Positions 1 to 6,407 of a stretch of DNA of 54,705 nucleotides are shown in pieces. Numbering within the stretch: the first letter of the stretch is position 1; each line of letters starts with the position of its first letter. Location of the stretch: assembly GCF_030406405.1 (NCBI RefSeq), contig NZ_JAUEPL010000048.1:1-54705 (forward strand). Direction: 5' to 3'. Source of the DNA: Streptomyces ficellus. Its GTDB lineage: Bacteria; Actinomycetota; Actinomycetes; Streptomycetales; Streptomycetaceae. The notes under the pieces were generated by a model. The model had not been told where the DNA came from and made no database searches. It saw only the letters and a program-made list of their open reading frames with translations. The translations under genes and the position numbers were made by a program.

Positions 1-55
1 GCGCTCGCCCGCCCCCGCGCCCGGCCCGCGCCCGGGCGAACTGCGCCACAGCACC

Positions 56-215
56 GGACCGCACCACGGCGCCGGACCGCACCACGGCGCCGAACCGCGC
101 CACGGCGCCGAACCGCCCGGCGGCACACAACCGCGCCCGCCCGCGCCCGGCCGAACCGCCCGGCGGCACCGAACCGCACCACGGCGCCGGACTCGCCACG
201 GCGCCGGACCGCACG
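56..215. repeat. GC-rich 18-bp tandem repeats at left edge
   Basis: Three direct copies of an 18-bp unit (GGACCGCACCACGGCGCC and close variants) lie at 56-73, 74-91 and 92-109. A further copy is at 171-188 and a one-base-shorter copy at 189-205. In the frame that runs into the next gene the unit would read Gly-Pro-His-His-Gly-Ala with no stop, and that frame is open to the window edge, but it has no ATG, GTG or TTG before 254. I take the stretch as noncoding repeat DNA between genes; it could also be the tail of something starting outside the window. Confidence 0.6.
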
Positions 216-239
216 CGCGGCGGCGTCGTGGCGCGGCGG

Positions 240-245
240 TAGCCT
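240..245 (+). promoter_or_regulatory. -10 element for leaderless LemA-like gene
   Basis: TAGCCT ends 9 bases before the GTG at 254, and there is no Shine-Dalgarno sequence between them. This spacing would start transcription at or next to the initiation codon, the arrangement of leaderless Streptomyces genes. Confidence 0.45.
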
Positions 246-253
246 TTCCGCCC

Positions 254-802
254 GTGATCGAAACCCTCATCTGGATCGCCGTCGTCCTGTTCGCGATCGG
301 CCTGTACCTGAGCTGGACCGCCGGCCGGCTCGACCGGCTGCACGCCCGGATCGACGCCGCGCGCGCAGCGCTCGACGCCCAGCTCGTACGCCGAGCCTCG
401 GTCGCCCAGGAGCTGGCCACCTCCGGCCTGCTCGATCCGGCGGCGTCGATCGTGCTGTATGAGGCCGCGCACGCCGCCCGGCAGGCCGAGGAGGAGCAGC
501 GCGAGGTCGCCGAGAGCGAGCTCAGCCAGGCGCTGCGCGCGGTGTTCGGCGAGCCGGAGCAGGTCGAGGCGGTACGGGAGGTCCCGGGCGGCGAGCAGGC
601 GGCCGGGGAGCTCGCGGCGGCGGTGCGCCGGGTGCCGATGGCCCGCCGGTTCCACAACGACGCGGTACGGGCGGCGAGAGCGCTGCGCAGGCACCGTACG
701 GTGCGATGGTTCCGGCTGGCCGGGCACGCCCCGTTCCCGCTGGCCTTCGAGATGGACGACGAGCCGCCGACGGCCCTGGCGGACCGGCCGGGGAGCAGCT
801 GA
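254..802 (+). CDS. LemA-like single-pass membrane protein
   Basis: This 182-residue protein has one hydrophobic N-terminal segment (about residues 4-22). A helical stretch with the pattern RLHARIDAARAALDAQLVRR follows. It resembles the LemA family signature, in which a short membrane anchor is followed by a basic helix with an I/V-D-x-Q-L-x-R-R core. The C-terminal part (FHNDAVRAAR..., then FPLAFEMDDE) fits the LemA ending, where an RYN-D-AV helix is followed by a Phe-containing tail. It is a divergent match, so I call it LemA-like rather than LemA. LemA proteins have no agreed biochemical function. The GTG start is supported by the -10 box just upstream. It lies 109 bp before pdxS in the same direction; whether the two share a transcript is unknown. 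Confidence 0.7.
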   Translation: MIETLIWIAVVLFAIGLYLSWTAGRLDRLHARIDAARAALDAQLVRRASVAQELATSGLLDPAASIVLYEAAHAARQAEEEQREVAESELSQALRAVFGEPEQVEAVREVPGGEQAAGELAAAVRRVPMARRFHNDAVRAARALRRHRTVRWFRLAGHAPFPLAFEMDDEPPTALADRPGSS

Positions 803-911
803 CCTCGGGAAAACGAGCCACCGGGTGACTATTGGCCCTTGATGTGGACTGGGTGGCCCGGGTTTCCTCGGTGTAGTTGAAACCGCCCCGTTTCTTGAGT
901 GAGGTCCATCC

Positions 912-1820
912 GTGTCCAGCACCACCACCCCGCAGTCCCCCGAGACCGGCACCGCCCGCGTCAAGCGCGGCATGGCCGAGCAGCTCAAGGGCGGCGTGAT
1001 CATGGACGTGGTCAACGCCGAGCAGGCCAAGATCGCCGAGGACGCCGGCGCCGTCGCCGTCATGGCCCTTGAGCGGGTCCCGGCCGATATCCGCAAGGAC
1101 GGCGGTGTGGCCCGGATGTCCGACCCGAACATGATCGAGGAGATCATCGACGCGGTCTCCATCCCGGTGATGGCCAAGTCCCGTATCGGTCACTTCGTCG
1201 AGGCCCAGGTCCTGCAGTCCCTCGGCGTCGACTACATCGACGAGTCCGAGGTCCTCACCCCGGCCGACGAGGTCAACCACTCCGACAAGTGGGCCTTCAC
1301 CACCCCCTTCGTCTGTGGCGCCACCAACCTGGGCGAGGCCCTGCGCCGTATCGCCGAGGGCGCGGCCATGATCCGTTCCAAGGGCGAGGCCGGCACCGGC
1401 AACGTCGTCGAGGCCGTCCGCCACTTGCGCCAGATCAAGAACGAGATCGCCAAGCTGCGCGGCTTCGACAACAACGAGCTGTACGCCGCCGCCAAGGAGC
1501 TGCGTGCTCCCTACGAGCTCGTCAAGGAGGTCTCCGAGCTCGGCAAGCTGCCGGTCGTGCTCTTCTCCGCCGGTGGCGTCGCCACCCCGGCCGACGCCGC
1601 GCTGATGCGCCAGCTCGGCGCCGAGGGCGTCTTCGTCGGCTCCGGCATCTTCAAGTCCGGCGACCCGGCCAAGCGCGCCGCCGCCATCGTGAAGGCCACC
1701 ACCTTCTACGACGACCCGAAGATCATCGCGGACGCGTCCCGCAACCTGGGCGAGGCCATGGTCGGCATCAACTGCGACACCCTCCCCGAGGCCGAGCGCT
1801 ACGCGAACCGGGGCTGGTAA
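912..1820 (+). CDS. pdxS: Pyridoxal 5'-phosphate synthase subunit PdxS
   Basis: PdxS is the synthase barrel of the ribose-5-phosphate-dependent vitamin B6 pathway. It joins ribose 5-phosphate, glyceraldehyde 3-phosphate and ammonia into pyridoxal 5'-phosphate in a 12-subunit core decorated by PdxT. The 302-residue product is nearly identical to the family throughout. Asp32 (MDVVN), Lys89 (VMAKSRIGH) and Lys157 (SKGEAGTG) match the catalytic Asp24, Lys81 and Lys149 of Bacillus PdxS, offset by 8 because of a short Ser/Thr-rich N-terminus. The GTG start follows a GTGAGG ribosome-binding sequence. The stop codon overlaps the pdxT start (TAATG), so the two subunits are translationally coupled. Confidence 0.98.
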   Translation: MSSTTTPQSPETGTARVKRGMAEQLKGGVIMDVVNAEQAKIAEDAGAVAVMALERVPADIRKDGGVARMSDPNMIEEIIDAVSIPVMAKSRIGHFVEAQVLQSLGVDYIDESEVLTPADEVNHSDKWAFTTPFVCGATNLGEALRRIAEGAAMIRSKGEAGTGNVVEAVRHLRQIKNEIAKLRGFDNNELYAAAKELRAPYELVKEVSELGKLPVVLFSAGGVATPADAALMRQLGAEGVFVGSGIFKSGDPAKRAAAIVKATTFYDDPKIIADASRNLGEAMVGINCDTLPEAERYANRGW

Positions 1821-2410
1821 TGACCACTCCGCTCATCGGTGTCCTGGCTCTCCAGGGCGATGTCCGTGAGCACCTGATCGCCCTGGCCGCGGCGGACGCC
1901 GTGGCCAGGCCGGTCCGGCGCCCCGAGGAGCTCGCCGAGGTCGACGCCCTGGTCATCCCCGGCGGCGAGTCCACCACCATCTCCAAGCTGGCCGCGCTGT
2001 TCGGCCTCATGGAACCGCTGCGGGAGCGCATCGGGGCGGGCATGCCCGTCTACGGCACCTGCGCCGGCCTGATCATGCTCGCCGACAAGATCCTCGACCC
2101 GCGCTCGGGCCAGGAGACGCTCGGCGGCATCGACATGATCGTCCGCCGTAACGCCTTCGGCCGCCAGAACGAGTCCTTCGAGGCGGCCGTGGAGGTCGCG
2201 GGCATCGAGGACGGCCCCGTGGAGGGCGTCTTCATCCGGGCGCCCTGGGTCGAGTCGGTCGGCGCGCGGGCGGAGGTCATCGCCGAGCACGACGGCCACA
2301 TCGTCGGCGTACGGCAGGGCAACGCCCTGGCCACCTCGTTCCACCCCGAACTGACCGGCGACCACCGCCTGCACGCCCTGTTCGTCGACATGGTGCGCGC
2401 GGCGGGCTGA
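1820..2410 (+). CDS. pdxT: Pyridoxal 5'-phosphate synthase glutaminase PdxT
   Basis: PdxT is the class I glutamine amidotransferase partner of PdxS. It hydrolyses glutamine and channels ammonia into the PdxS barrel. The product has 196 residues, normal for the family. The nucleophile is Cys81 in GTCAG and the triad is completed by His175 and Glu177 in SFHPE. The PGGES oxyanion segment is at 48-52. The ATG begins on the last base of the pdxS stop codon. An open frame extends well upstream through pdxS, but only this start gives a family-like N-terminus (MTTPLIGVLALQGD). Confidence 0.98.
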   Translation: MTTPLIGVLALQGDVREHLIALAAADAVARPVRRPEELAEVDALVIPGGESTTISKLAALFGLMEPLRERIGAGMPVYGTCAGLIMLADKILDPRSGQETLGGIDMIVRRNAFGRQNESFEAAVEVAGIEDGPVEGVFIRAPWVESVGARAEVIAEHDGHIVGVRQGNALATSFHPELTGDHRLHALFVDMVRAAG

Positions 2411-2421
2411 GCCGATCCCGG

Positions 2422-2427
2422 TAGGAT
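2422..2427 (+). promoter_or_regulatory. -10 element upstream of yebC
   Basis: TAGGAT lies 45 bp before the yebC start, in the 62-bp gap after pdxT. No convincing -35 hexamer is present at the usual spacing. It suggests that yebC has its own promoter besides any read-through from pdxST. Confidence 0.4.
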
Positions 2428-2472
2428 CGCTGGGGTTCGTTCAGTAATTGGTTACGCGAAGGAGACAGGCAG

Positions 2473-3225
2473 ATGTCCGGCCACTCTAAATGGGCTACGA
2501 CGAAGCACAAGAAGGCCGTGATCGATGCCAAGCGCGGCAAGCTCTTCGCGAAGCTGATCAAGAACATCGAGGTCGCGGCCCGCACCGGCGGCGCCGACCC
2601 CGACGGCAACCCGACGCTGTTCGACGCCATTCAGAAGGCGAAGAAGAGCTCGGTGCCGAACAAGAACATCGACTCCGCGGTCAAGCGCGGTGCCGGCCTG
2701 GAGGCCGGTGGCGCCGACTACGAGACGATCATGTACGAGGGTTACGGCCCGAACGGTGTCGCGGTGCTCATCGAGTGCCTCACCGACAACCGCAACCGCG
2801 CCGCCTCCGACGTACGCGTCGCCATGACCCGCAACGGCGGTTCGATGGCCGACCCGGGGTCGGTCTCGTACCTGTTCAACCGCAAGGGCGTGGTGATCGT
2901 CCCCAAGGGCGAGCTGACCGAGGACGACGTGCTCGGCGCGGTGCTGGACGCCGGCGCCGAGGAGGTCAACGACCTCGGTGAGACCTTCGAGGTCATCAGC
3001 GAGGCCACCGACCTGGTCGCGGTCCGCACCGCGCTCCAGGAGGCCGGCATCGACTACGACTCGGCCGACGCCAACTTCGTCCCGACCATGCAGGTCGAGC
3101 TCGACGAGGAGGGCGCGCGCAAGATCTTCAAGCTGATCGACGCGCTGGAGGACAGCGACGACGTACAGAACGTCTTCGCCAACTTCGACGTCTCCGACGA
3201 CGTCATGGAGAAGGTCGACGCCTGA
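2473..3225 (+). CDS. yebC: YebC/PmpR family regulatory protein
   Basis: This 250-residue protein begins with the family hallmark MSGHSKWATTKHKKAVIDAKR and keeps the three-domain length of YebC. Members have been described as DNA-binding regulators (YebC, PmpR). More recently, YebC-type proteins have been connected with relief of ribosome stalling at proline stretches and with mitochondrial TACO1, so a translation role is possible. It sits immediately before ruvCAB as in many bacteria, but here a strong terminator and a separate promoter divide it from ruvC. GAAGGAGA is a good ribosome-binding site 7-8 bases before the ATG. Confidence 0.93.
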   Translation: MSGHSKWATTKHKKAVIDAKRGKLFAKLIKNIEVAARTGGADPDGNPTLFDAIQKAKKSSVPNKNIDSAVKRGAGLEAGGADYETIMYEGYGPNGVAVLIECLTDNRNRAASDVRVAMTRNGGSMADPGSVSYLFNRKGVVIVPKGELTEDDVLGAVLDAGAEEVNDLGETFEVISEATDLVAVRTALQEAGIDYDSADANFVPTMQVELDEEGARKIFKLIDALEDSDDVQNVFANFDVSDDVMEKVDA

Positions 3226-3235
3226 CCCACCCACG

Positions 3236-3282
3236 CGCGGCGGGCCGGCAGGGGACAACACACCCCTCGCCGGCCCGCCGCG
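3236..3282 (+). terminator. Intrinsic terminator after yebC
   Basis: Long hairpin. The outer arms GCGGCGGGCCGGC (3237-3249) and GCCGGCCCGCCGC (3269-3281) pair fully, and an inner GGGG/CCCC stem extends the structure with one bulged base. There is no U tract, as is common in Streptomyces. It separates yebC from the ruvC promoter. Confidence 0.75.
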
Positions 3283-3305
3283 TTGTCAGTGCCACCCGAT
3301 AGCCT
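3283..3305 (+). promoter_or_regulatory. DNA-damage promoter (RecA-NDp/PafBC type) of ruvCAB
   Basis: TTGTCAGTG (3283-3291), exactly 8 bases, then TAGCCT (3300-3305). This is a full match to the LexA-independent damage-inducible promoter consensus of Actinobacteria (TTGTCRGTG-N8-TANNNT), recognised with the help of the WYL regulator pair PafBC. Predicted transcription start is near 3312, giving a leader of about 27 bases that contains the GAAGGAGGGG ribosome-binding site of ruvC. Confidence 0.85.
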
Positions 3306-3338
3306 GCACAAACAGTTGAGCGAAGGAGGGGTGGCGGC

Positions 3339-3872
3339 GTGCGCGTTCTCGGGGTGGACCCAGGCCTCACGCGGTGCGGCGTCGGCGTCGTCGAAGGCGT
3401 CGCAGGCCGCCCGCTCACGATGCTCGGCGTCGGTGTCGTCCGCACACCCGCCGACGCGGAGACCGGGCAGCGCCTCGTCGCCATCGAGCGGGGCATCGAG
3501 GAATGGCTGGATCAGCACCGGCCCGAACTGGTCGCGGTGGAGCGGGTGTTCAGCCAGCACAACGTCCGTACGGTCATGGGCACCGCCCAGGCCAGCGCGG
3601 TCGCCATGCTCTGCGCCTCCCGCCGCGGCATCCCCGTCGCCCTGCACACGCCCAGCGAGGTCAAGGCCGCCGTCACCGGCAGCGGCCGCGCCGACAAGGC
3701 CCAGGTCGGCGCCATGGTCACCCGGCTGCTGCGGCTCGACGCCCCGCCCAAGCCGGCCGACGCCGCCGACGCCCTCGCCCTCGCCATCTGCCACATCTGG
3801 CGGGCCCCCGCCCAGAACCGCCTCCAGCAAGCCGTCGCCGCCCACCGAGCCCTGAAAGGCCGTACCGCATGA
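3339..3872 (+). CDS. ruvC: Holliday junction endonuclease RuvC
   Basis: RuvC cuts four-way DNA junctions symmetrically on the RuvAB-bound intermediate. The 177-residue product has the RNase H-like catalytic set in the right places: Asp7 in MRVLGVDPG, Glu68 in VAVERVF, and Asp141 and Asp144 in DAADALALAICH. These correspond to Asp7, Glu66, Asp138 and Asp141 of E. coli RuvC. The start is GTG, preceded by GAAGGAGGGG at about 8 bases. The stop overlaps the ruvA ATG by four bases. Transcription is expected from the damage-type promoter just upstream, which fits its repair role. Confidence 0.98.
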   Translation: MRVLGVDPGLTRCGVGVVEGVAGRPLTMLGVGVVRTPADAETGQRLVAIERGIEEWLDQHRPELVAVERVFSQHNVRTVMGTAQASAVAMLCASRRGIPVALHTPSEVKAAVTGSGRADKAQVGAMVTRLLRLDAPPKPADAADALALAICHIWRAPAQNRLQQAVAAHRALKGRTA

Positions 3873-4477
3873 TCGCCTTCGTGAGCGGCCCCGTCGCCGC
3901 GCTCGCCCCGACCACCGCCGTGATCGAGGTCGGCGGCATCGGCATGGCGGTCCAGTGCACGCCGAACACCCTGTCCGGGCTGAGGGTGGGTCAGGAAGCC
4001 AAGCTCGCCACGTCGTTGGTCGTACGGGAGGACTCGCTGACCCTGTACGGCTTCGCCGACGACGACGAGCGCCAGGTCTTCGAGCTGCTCCAGACCGCCA
4101 GCGGCGTCGGCCCGCGCCTCGCCCAGGCCATGCTCGCCGTACACACCCCGGACGCGCTGCGCCTCGCGGTGGCGTCCGGTGACGAGAAGGCGCTCATGGC
4201 CGTCCCAGGCATCGGCAAGAAGGGCGCCCAGAAGCTGCTGCTGGAGTTGAAGGACCGGCTCGGCGACCCCATGACCGCGGCGCCCGCCGCCCGCGCCACG
4301 GGCGCCGCCTCCTGGCGCGACCAGCTGCACGCCGCGCTGATCGGCCTGGGGTACGCCACCCGGGAGGCTGACGAGGCCGTCGCCGCGGTCGCCCCGCAGG
4401 CCGAGGCCGCGGGCGGCGAGCCGCAGATCGGGCAGCTCCTGAAGGCCGCGCTCCAGAGCCTCAACCGCACCCGCTGA
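3869..4477 (+). CDS. ruvA: Holliday junction DNA helicase subunit RuvA
   Basis: RuvA is the junction-binding tetramer that loads the RuvB motor. The 202-residue product has the N-terminal OB-fold start MIAFVSGPVAAL. Helix-hairpin-helix segments follow (LLQTASGVGPRLAQAML and VPGIGKKGAQKLLLELKDRL). The C-terminal domain that touches RuvB (about 155-202) ends the protein. It begins within the ruvC stop (ATGA overlap). Length and order are normal. Confidence 0.98.
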   Translation: MIAFVSGPVAALAPTTAVIEVGGIGMAVQCTPNTLSGLRVGQEAKLATSLVVREDSLTLYGFADDDERQVFELLQTASGVGPRLAQAMLAVHTPDALRLAVASGDEKALMAVPGIGKKGAQKLLLELKDRLGDPMTAAPAARATGAASWRDQLHAALIGLGYATREADEAVAAVAPQAEAAGGEPQIGQLLKAALQSLNRTR

Positions 4478-4536
4478 ACCGACCGCACCGAACCGTACGA
4501 GACCGTGCGGCACCGACACCCCGCGAGGCAGAACCC

Positions 4537-5622
4537 ATGAGCAGCCACTGGGACGACGCAACCGACGAGACCGCGAGCGGTCCCGCCGACCGGCTCGTCG
4601 GCGCGTCCGCGGACGGCGAGGACCAGGCCGTCGAGGCGGCCCTGCGCCCCAAGTCGCTGGACGAGTTCGTCGGCCAGGAGCGGGTGCGCGAGCAGCTGGA
4701 CCTGGTCCTCAAAGCAGCCCTCGCCCGCGGGGCCACCGCCGACCACGTCCTGCTCTCCGGCGCTCCCGGCCTCGGCAAGACCACCCTGTCGATGATCATC
4801 GCGGCGGAGATGGGCGCCCCGATCCGCATCACCTCCGGCCCCGCCATCCAGCACGCCGGCGACCTCGCCGCGATCCTCTCCTCCCTCCAGGAGGGCGAGG
4901 TGCTGTTCCTCGACGAGATCCACCGGATGTCCCGGCCCGCCGAGGAGATGCTCTACATGGCGATGGAGGACTTCCGCGTCGACGTCATCGTCGGCAAGGG
5001 CCCCGGCGCCACCGCCATCCCGCTGGAGCTGCCGCCCTTCACCCTGGTCGGCGCCACCACCCGGGCCGGCCTGCTGCCGCCGCCGCTGCGCGACCGCTTC
5101 GGCTTCACCGCCCACATGGAGTTCTACGCCCCGGCCGAGCTGGAGCGGGTCATCCACCGCTCCGCCCAGCTCCTGGACGTCGAGATAGAGGCGGACGGCG
5201 CCGCCGAGATCGCCGGCCGCTCCCGCGGCACGCCCCGTATCGCCAACCGCCTGCTGCGCCGGGTCCGCGACTACGCCCAGGTCAAGGCGGACGGCCTGAT
5301 CACCCGCGACATCGCCGCCACCGCCCTGAAGGTGTACGAGGTGGACGAGCGGGGCCTGGACCGGCTGGACCGGGCGGTGCTGGAGGCGCTGCTGAAGCTC
5401 TTCGGCGGGGGCCCGGTCGGCCTGTCCACGCTCGCCGTGGCCGTGGGCGAGGAGCGCGAGACGGTCGAGGAGGTCGCCGAGCCGTTCCTCGTACGGGAGG
5501 GGCTGCTGGCCCGTACGCCCCGCGGGCGGGTCGCGACCCCTGCCGCATGGGCGCATCTCGGCCTCGTGCCACCGCAGGCGGGCGGCCCGGGAAGCGGACA
5601 ACAGGGGCTGTTCGGGGCGTGA
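4537..5622 (+). CDS. ruvB: Holliday junction branch-migration ATPase RuvB
   Basis: RuvB is the AAA+ ring motor that drives branch migration with RuvA. The 361-residue protein has Walker A GAPGLGKTT, Walker B LFLDEIHR, sensor 1 GATTRAG and the LRDRFGF segment leading into the lid. A winged-helix DNA-binding domain follows (about residues 275-340, including RTPRGRVATPAAWAHLG). The N-terminal ~35 residues are an acidic low-complexity extension typical of actinobacterial RuvB. It starts 59 bp after ruvA, probably on the same transcript. Confidence 0.98.
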   Translation: MSSHWDDATDETASGPADRLVGASADGEDQAVEAALRPKSLDEFVGQERVREQLDLVLKAALARGATADHVLLSGAPGLGKTTLSMIIAAEMGAPIRITSGPAIQHAGDLAAILSSLQEGEVLFLDEIHRMSRPAEEMLYMAMEDFRVDVIVGKGPGATAIPLELPPFTLVGATTRAGLLPPPLRDRFGFTAHMEFYAPAELERVIHRSAQLLDVEIEADGAAEIAGRSRGTPRIANRLLRRVRDYAQVKADGLITRDIAATALKVYEVDERGLDRLDRAVLEALLKLFGGGPVGLSTLAVAVGEERETVEEVAEPFLVREGLLARTPRGRVATPAAWAHLGLVPPQAGGPGSGQQGLFGA

Positions 5623-5640
5623 CGGCGAGGAGACTCGCCG
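5623..5640 (+). terminator. Short hairpin after ruvB
   Basis: CGGCGAG and CTCGCCG pair around a GAGA (GNRA) tetraloop, starting on the base after the ruvB stop codon. A likely end of the ruvCAB transcript. Confidence 0.5.
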
Positions 5641-5669
5641 GGGCAGGAACCGGGGTGCGATGCTGGGCG

Positions 5670-5699
5670 TTGTTCCAGTGATGCGGACTCGCCTAGACT
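5670..5699 (+). promoter_or_regulatory. Promoter of yajC-secDF
   Basis: TTGTTC (5670-5675), 18 bases, TAGACT (5694-5699). This is a good vegetative-type promoter 89 bp before the yajC start. Confidence 0.6.
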
Positions 5700-5787
5700 C
5701 CGCCGATGCCGACCTTTCAGGGCGGCGTACCCACCCCCGAAGATCAGGCCGCGGCTCACCGCGACCGTGCGAAGGATTTGTCGTCCC

Positions 5788-6267
5788 GTGAGTATCGTGA
5801 CTCTCCTCCCGTTCATCGTCCTCATCGGGGCCATGTTCCTGATGACCCGCTCTGCCAAGAAGAAGCAGCAGCAGGCGGCAGAGATGCGTAACCAGATGCA
5901 GCCCGGAACCGGCGTACGGACGATCGGGGGGATGTACGCCACCGTCAAGGAGGTGGGCGACGACACCGTCCTCCTGGAGGTCGCTCCGGGCGTGCACGCC
6001 CTGTACGCGAAGAACGCCGTCGGGGCCGTCCTCGACGACGACGAGTACAACCGCATCGTCCACGGTGACGGCGACCTGAAGACCGACACCACCGTCGTGC
6101 CGGACGACGCCTCCTCGCTCACCGAGGCCGATGCCGCCGCAGCCGACGCCGACGCCGCCGCCGTCGAGGACGCGAAGATCGACCTGGGCAAGAAGGACAC
6201 GGCCGACGAGGCCGGGGACGCCGCCAAGGCCGACGACAAGCGCGACGGTGACACCGACGCGAAGTAA
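5788..6267 (+). CDS. yajC: Preprotein translocase accessory subunit YajC
   Basis: YajC is a small single-pass subunit that associates with SecDF and the SecYEG/YidC holo-translocon. The protein is MSIVTLLPFIVLIGAMFLM (membrane segment) followed by a basic patch (RSAKKKQQQ). The conserved YajC core (GTGVRTIGGMYATVKEV...) then leads into a long acidic, Ala/Asp-rich tail (about 105-159). I choose the GTG at 5788, 12 bases after GAAGGA, because it puts the membrane helix at the very N-terminus; an upstream ATG in frame would add seven basic residues. It is followed by secD and secF, as in most bacteria. Confidence 0.93.
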   Translation: MSIVTLLPFIVLIGAMFLMTRSAKKKQQQAAEMRNQMQPGTGVRTIGGMYATVKEVGDDTVLLEVAPGVHALYAKNAVGAVLDDDEYNRIVHGDGDLKTDTTVVPDDASSLTEADAAAADADAAAVEDAKIDLGKKDTADEAGDAAKADDKRDGDTDAK

Positions 6268-6276
6268 GGCGTGCAG

Positions 6277-6311
6277 ACGGACCGCGGCGCCGACCGGCGT
6301 GCGCGGTCCGT
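6277..6311 (+). terminator. Hairpin between yajC and secD
   Basis: ACGGACCGCG (6277-6286) and CGCGGTCCGT (6302-6311) pair perfectly around a 15-base loop, in the 140-bp yajC-secD gap. It could be a weak terminator or a processing/attenuation structure that lets yajC and secD be expressed at different levels. Confidence 0.4.
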
Positions 6312-6407
6312 TCCGTGCCGACACAACGCGGGGGATTCCCCACACCACTTCGTGGCCGCCTCGACGCCCACCCGGCGTGAGGCGGTTGGACAGGGAGAAA
6401 CGAGAAG

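Noticed and set aside
5706..5891. 61-codon frame before and into yajC
   Set aside because: Starts at an ATG just after the -10 element but overlaps the yajC membrane helix out of frame and lacks a ribosome-binding site; most likely leader sequence.
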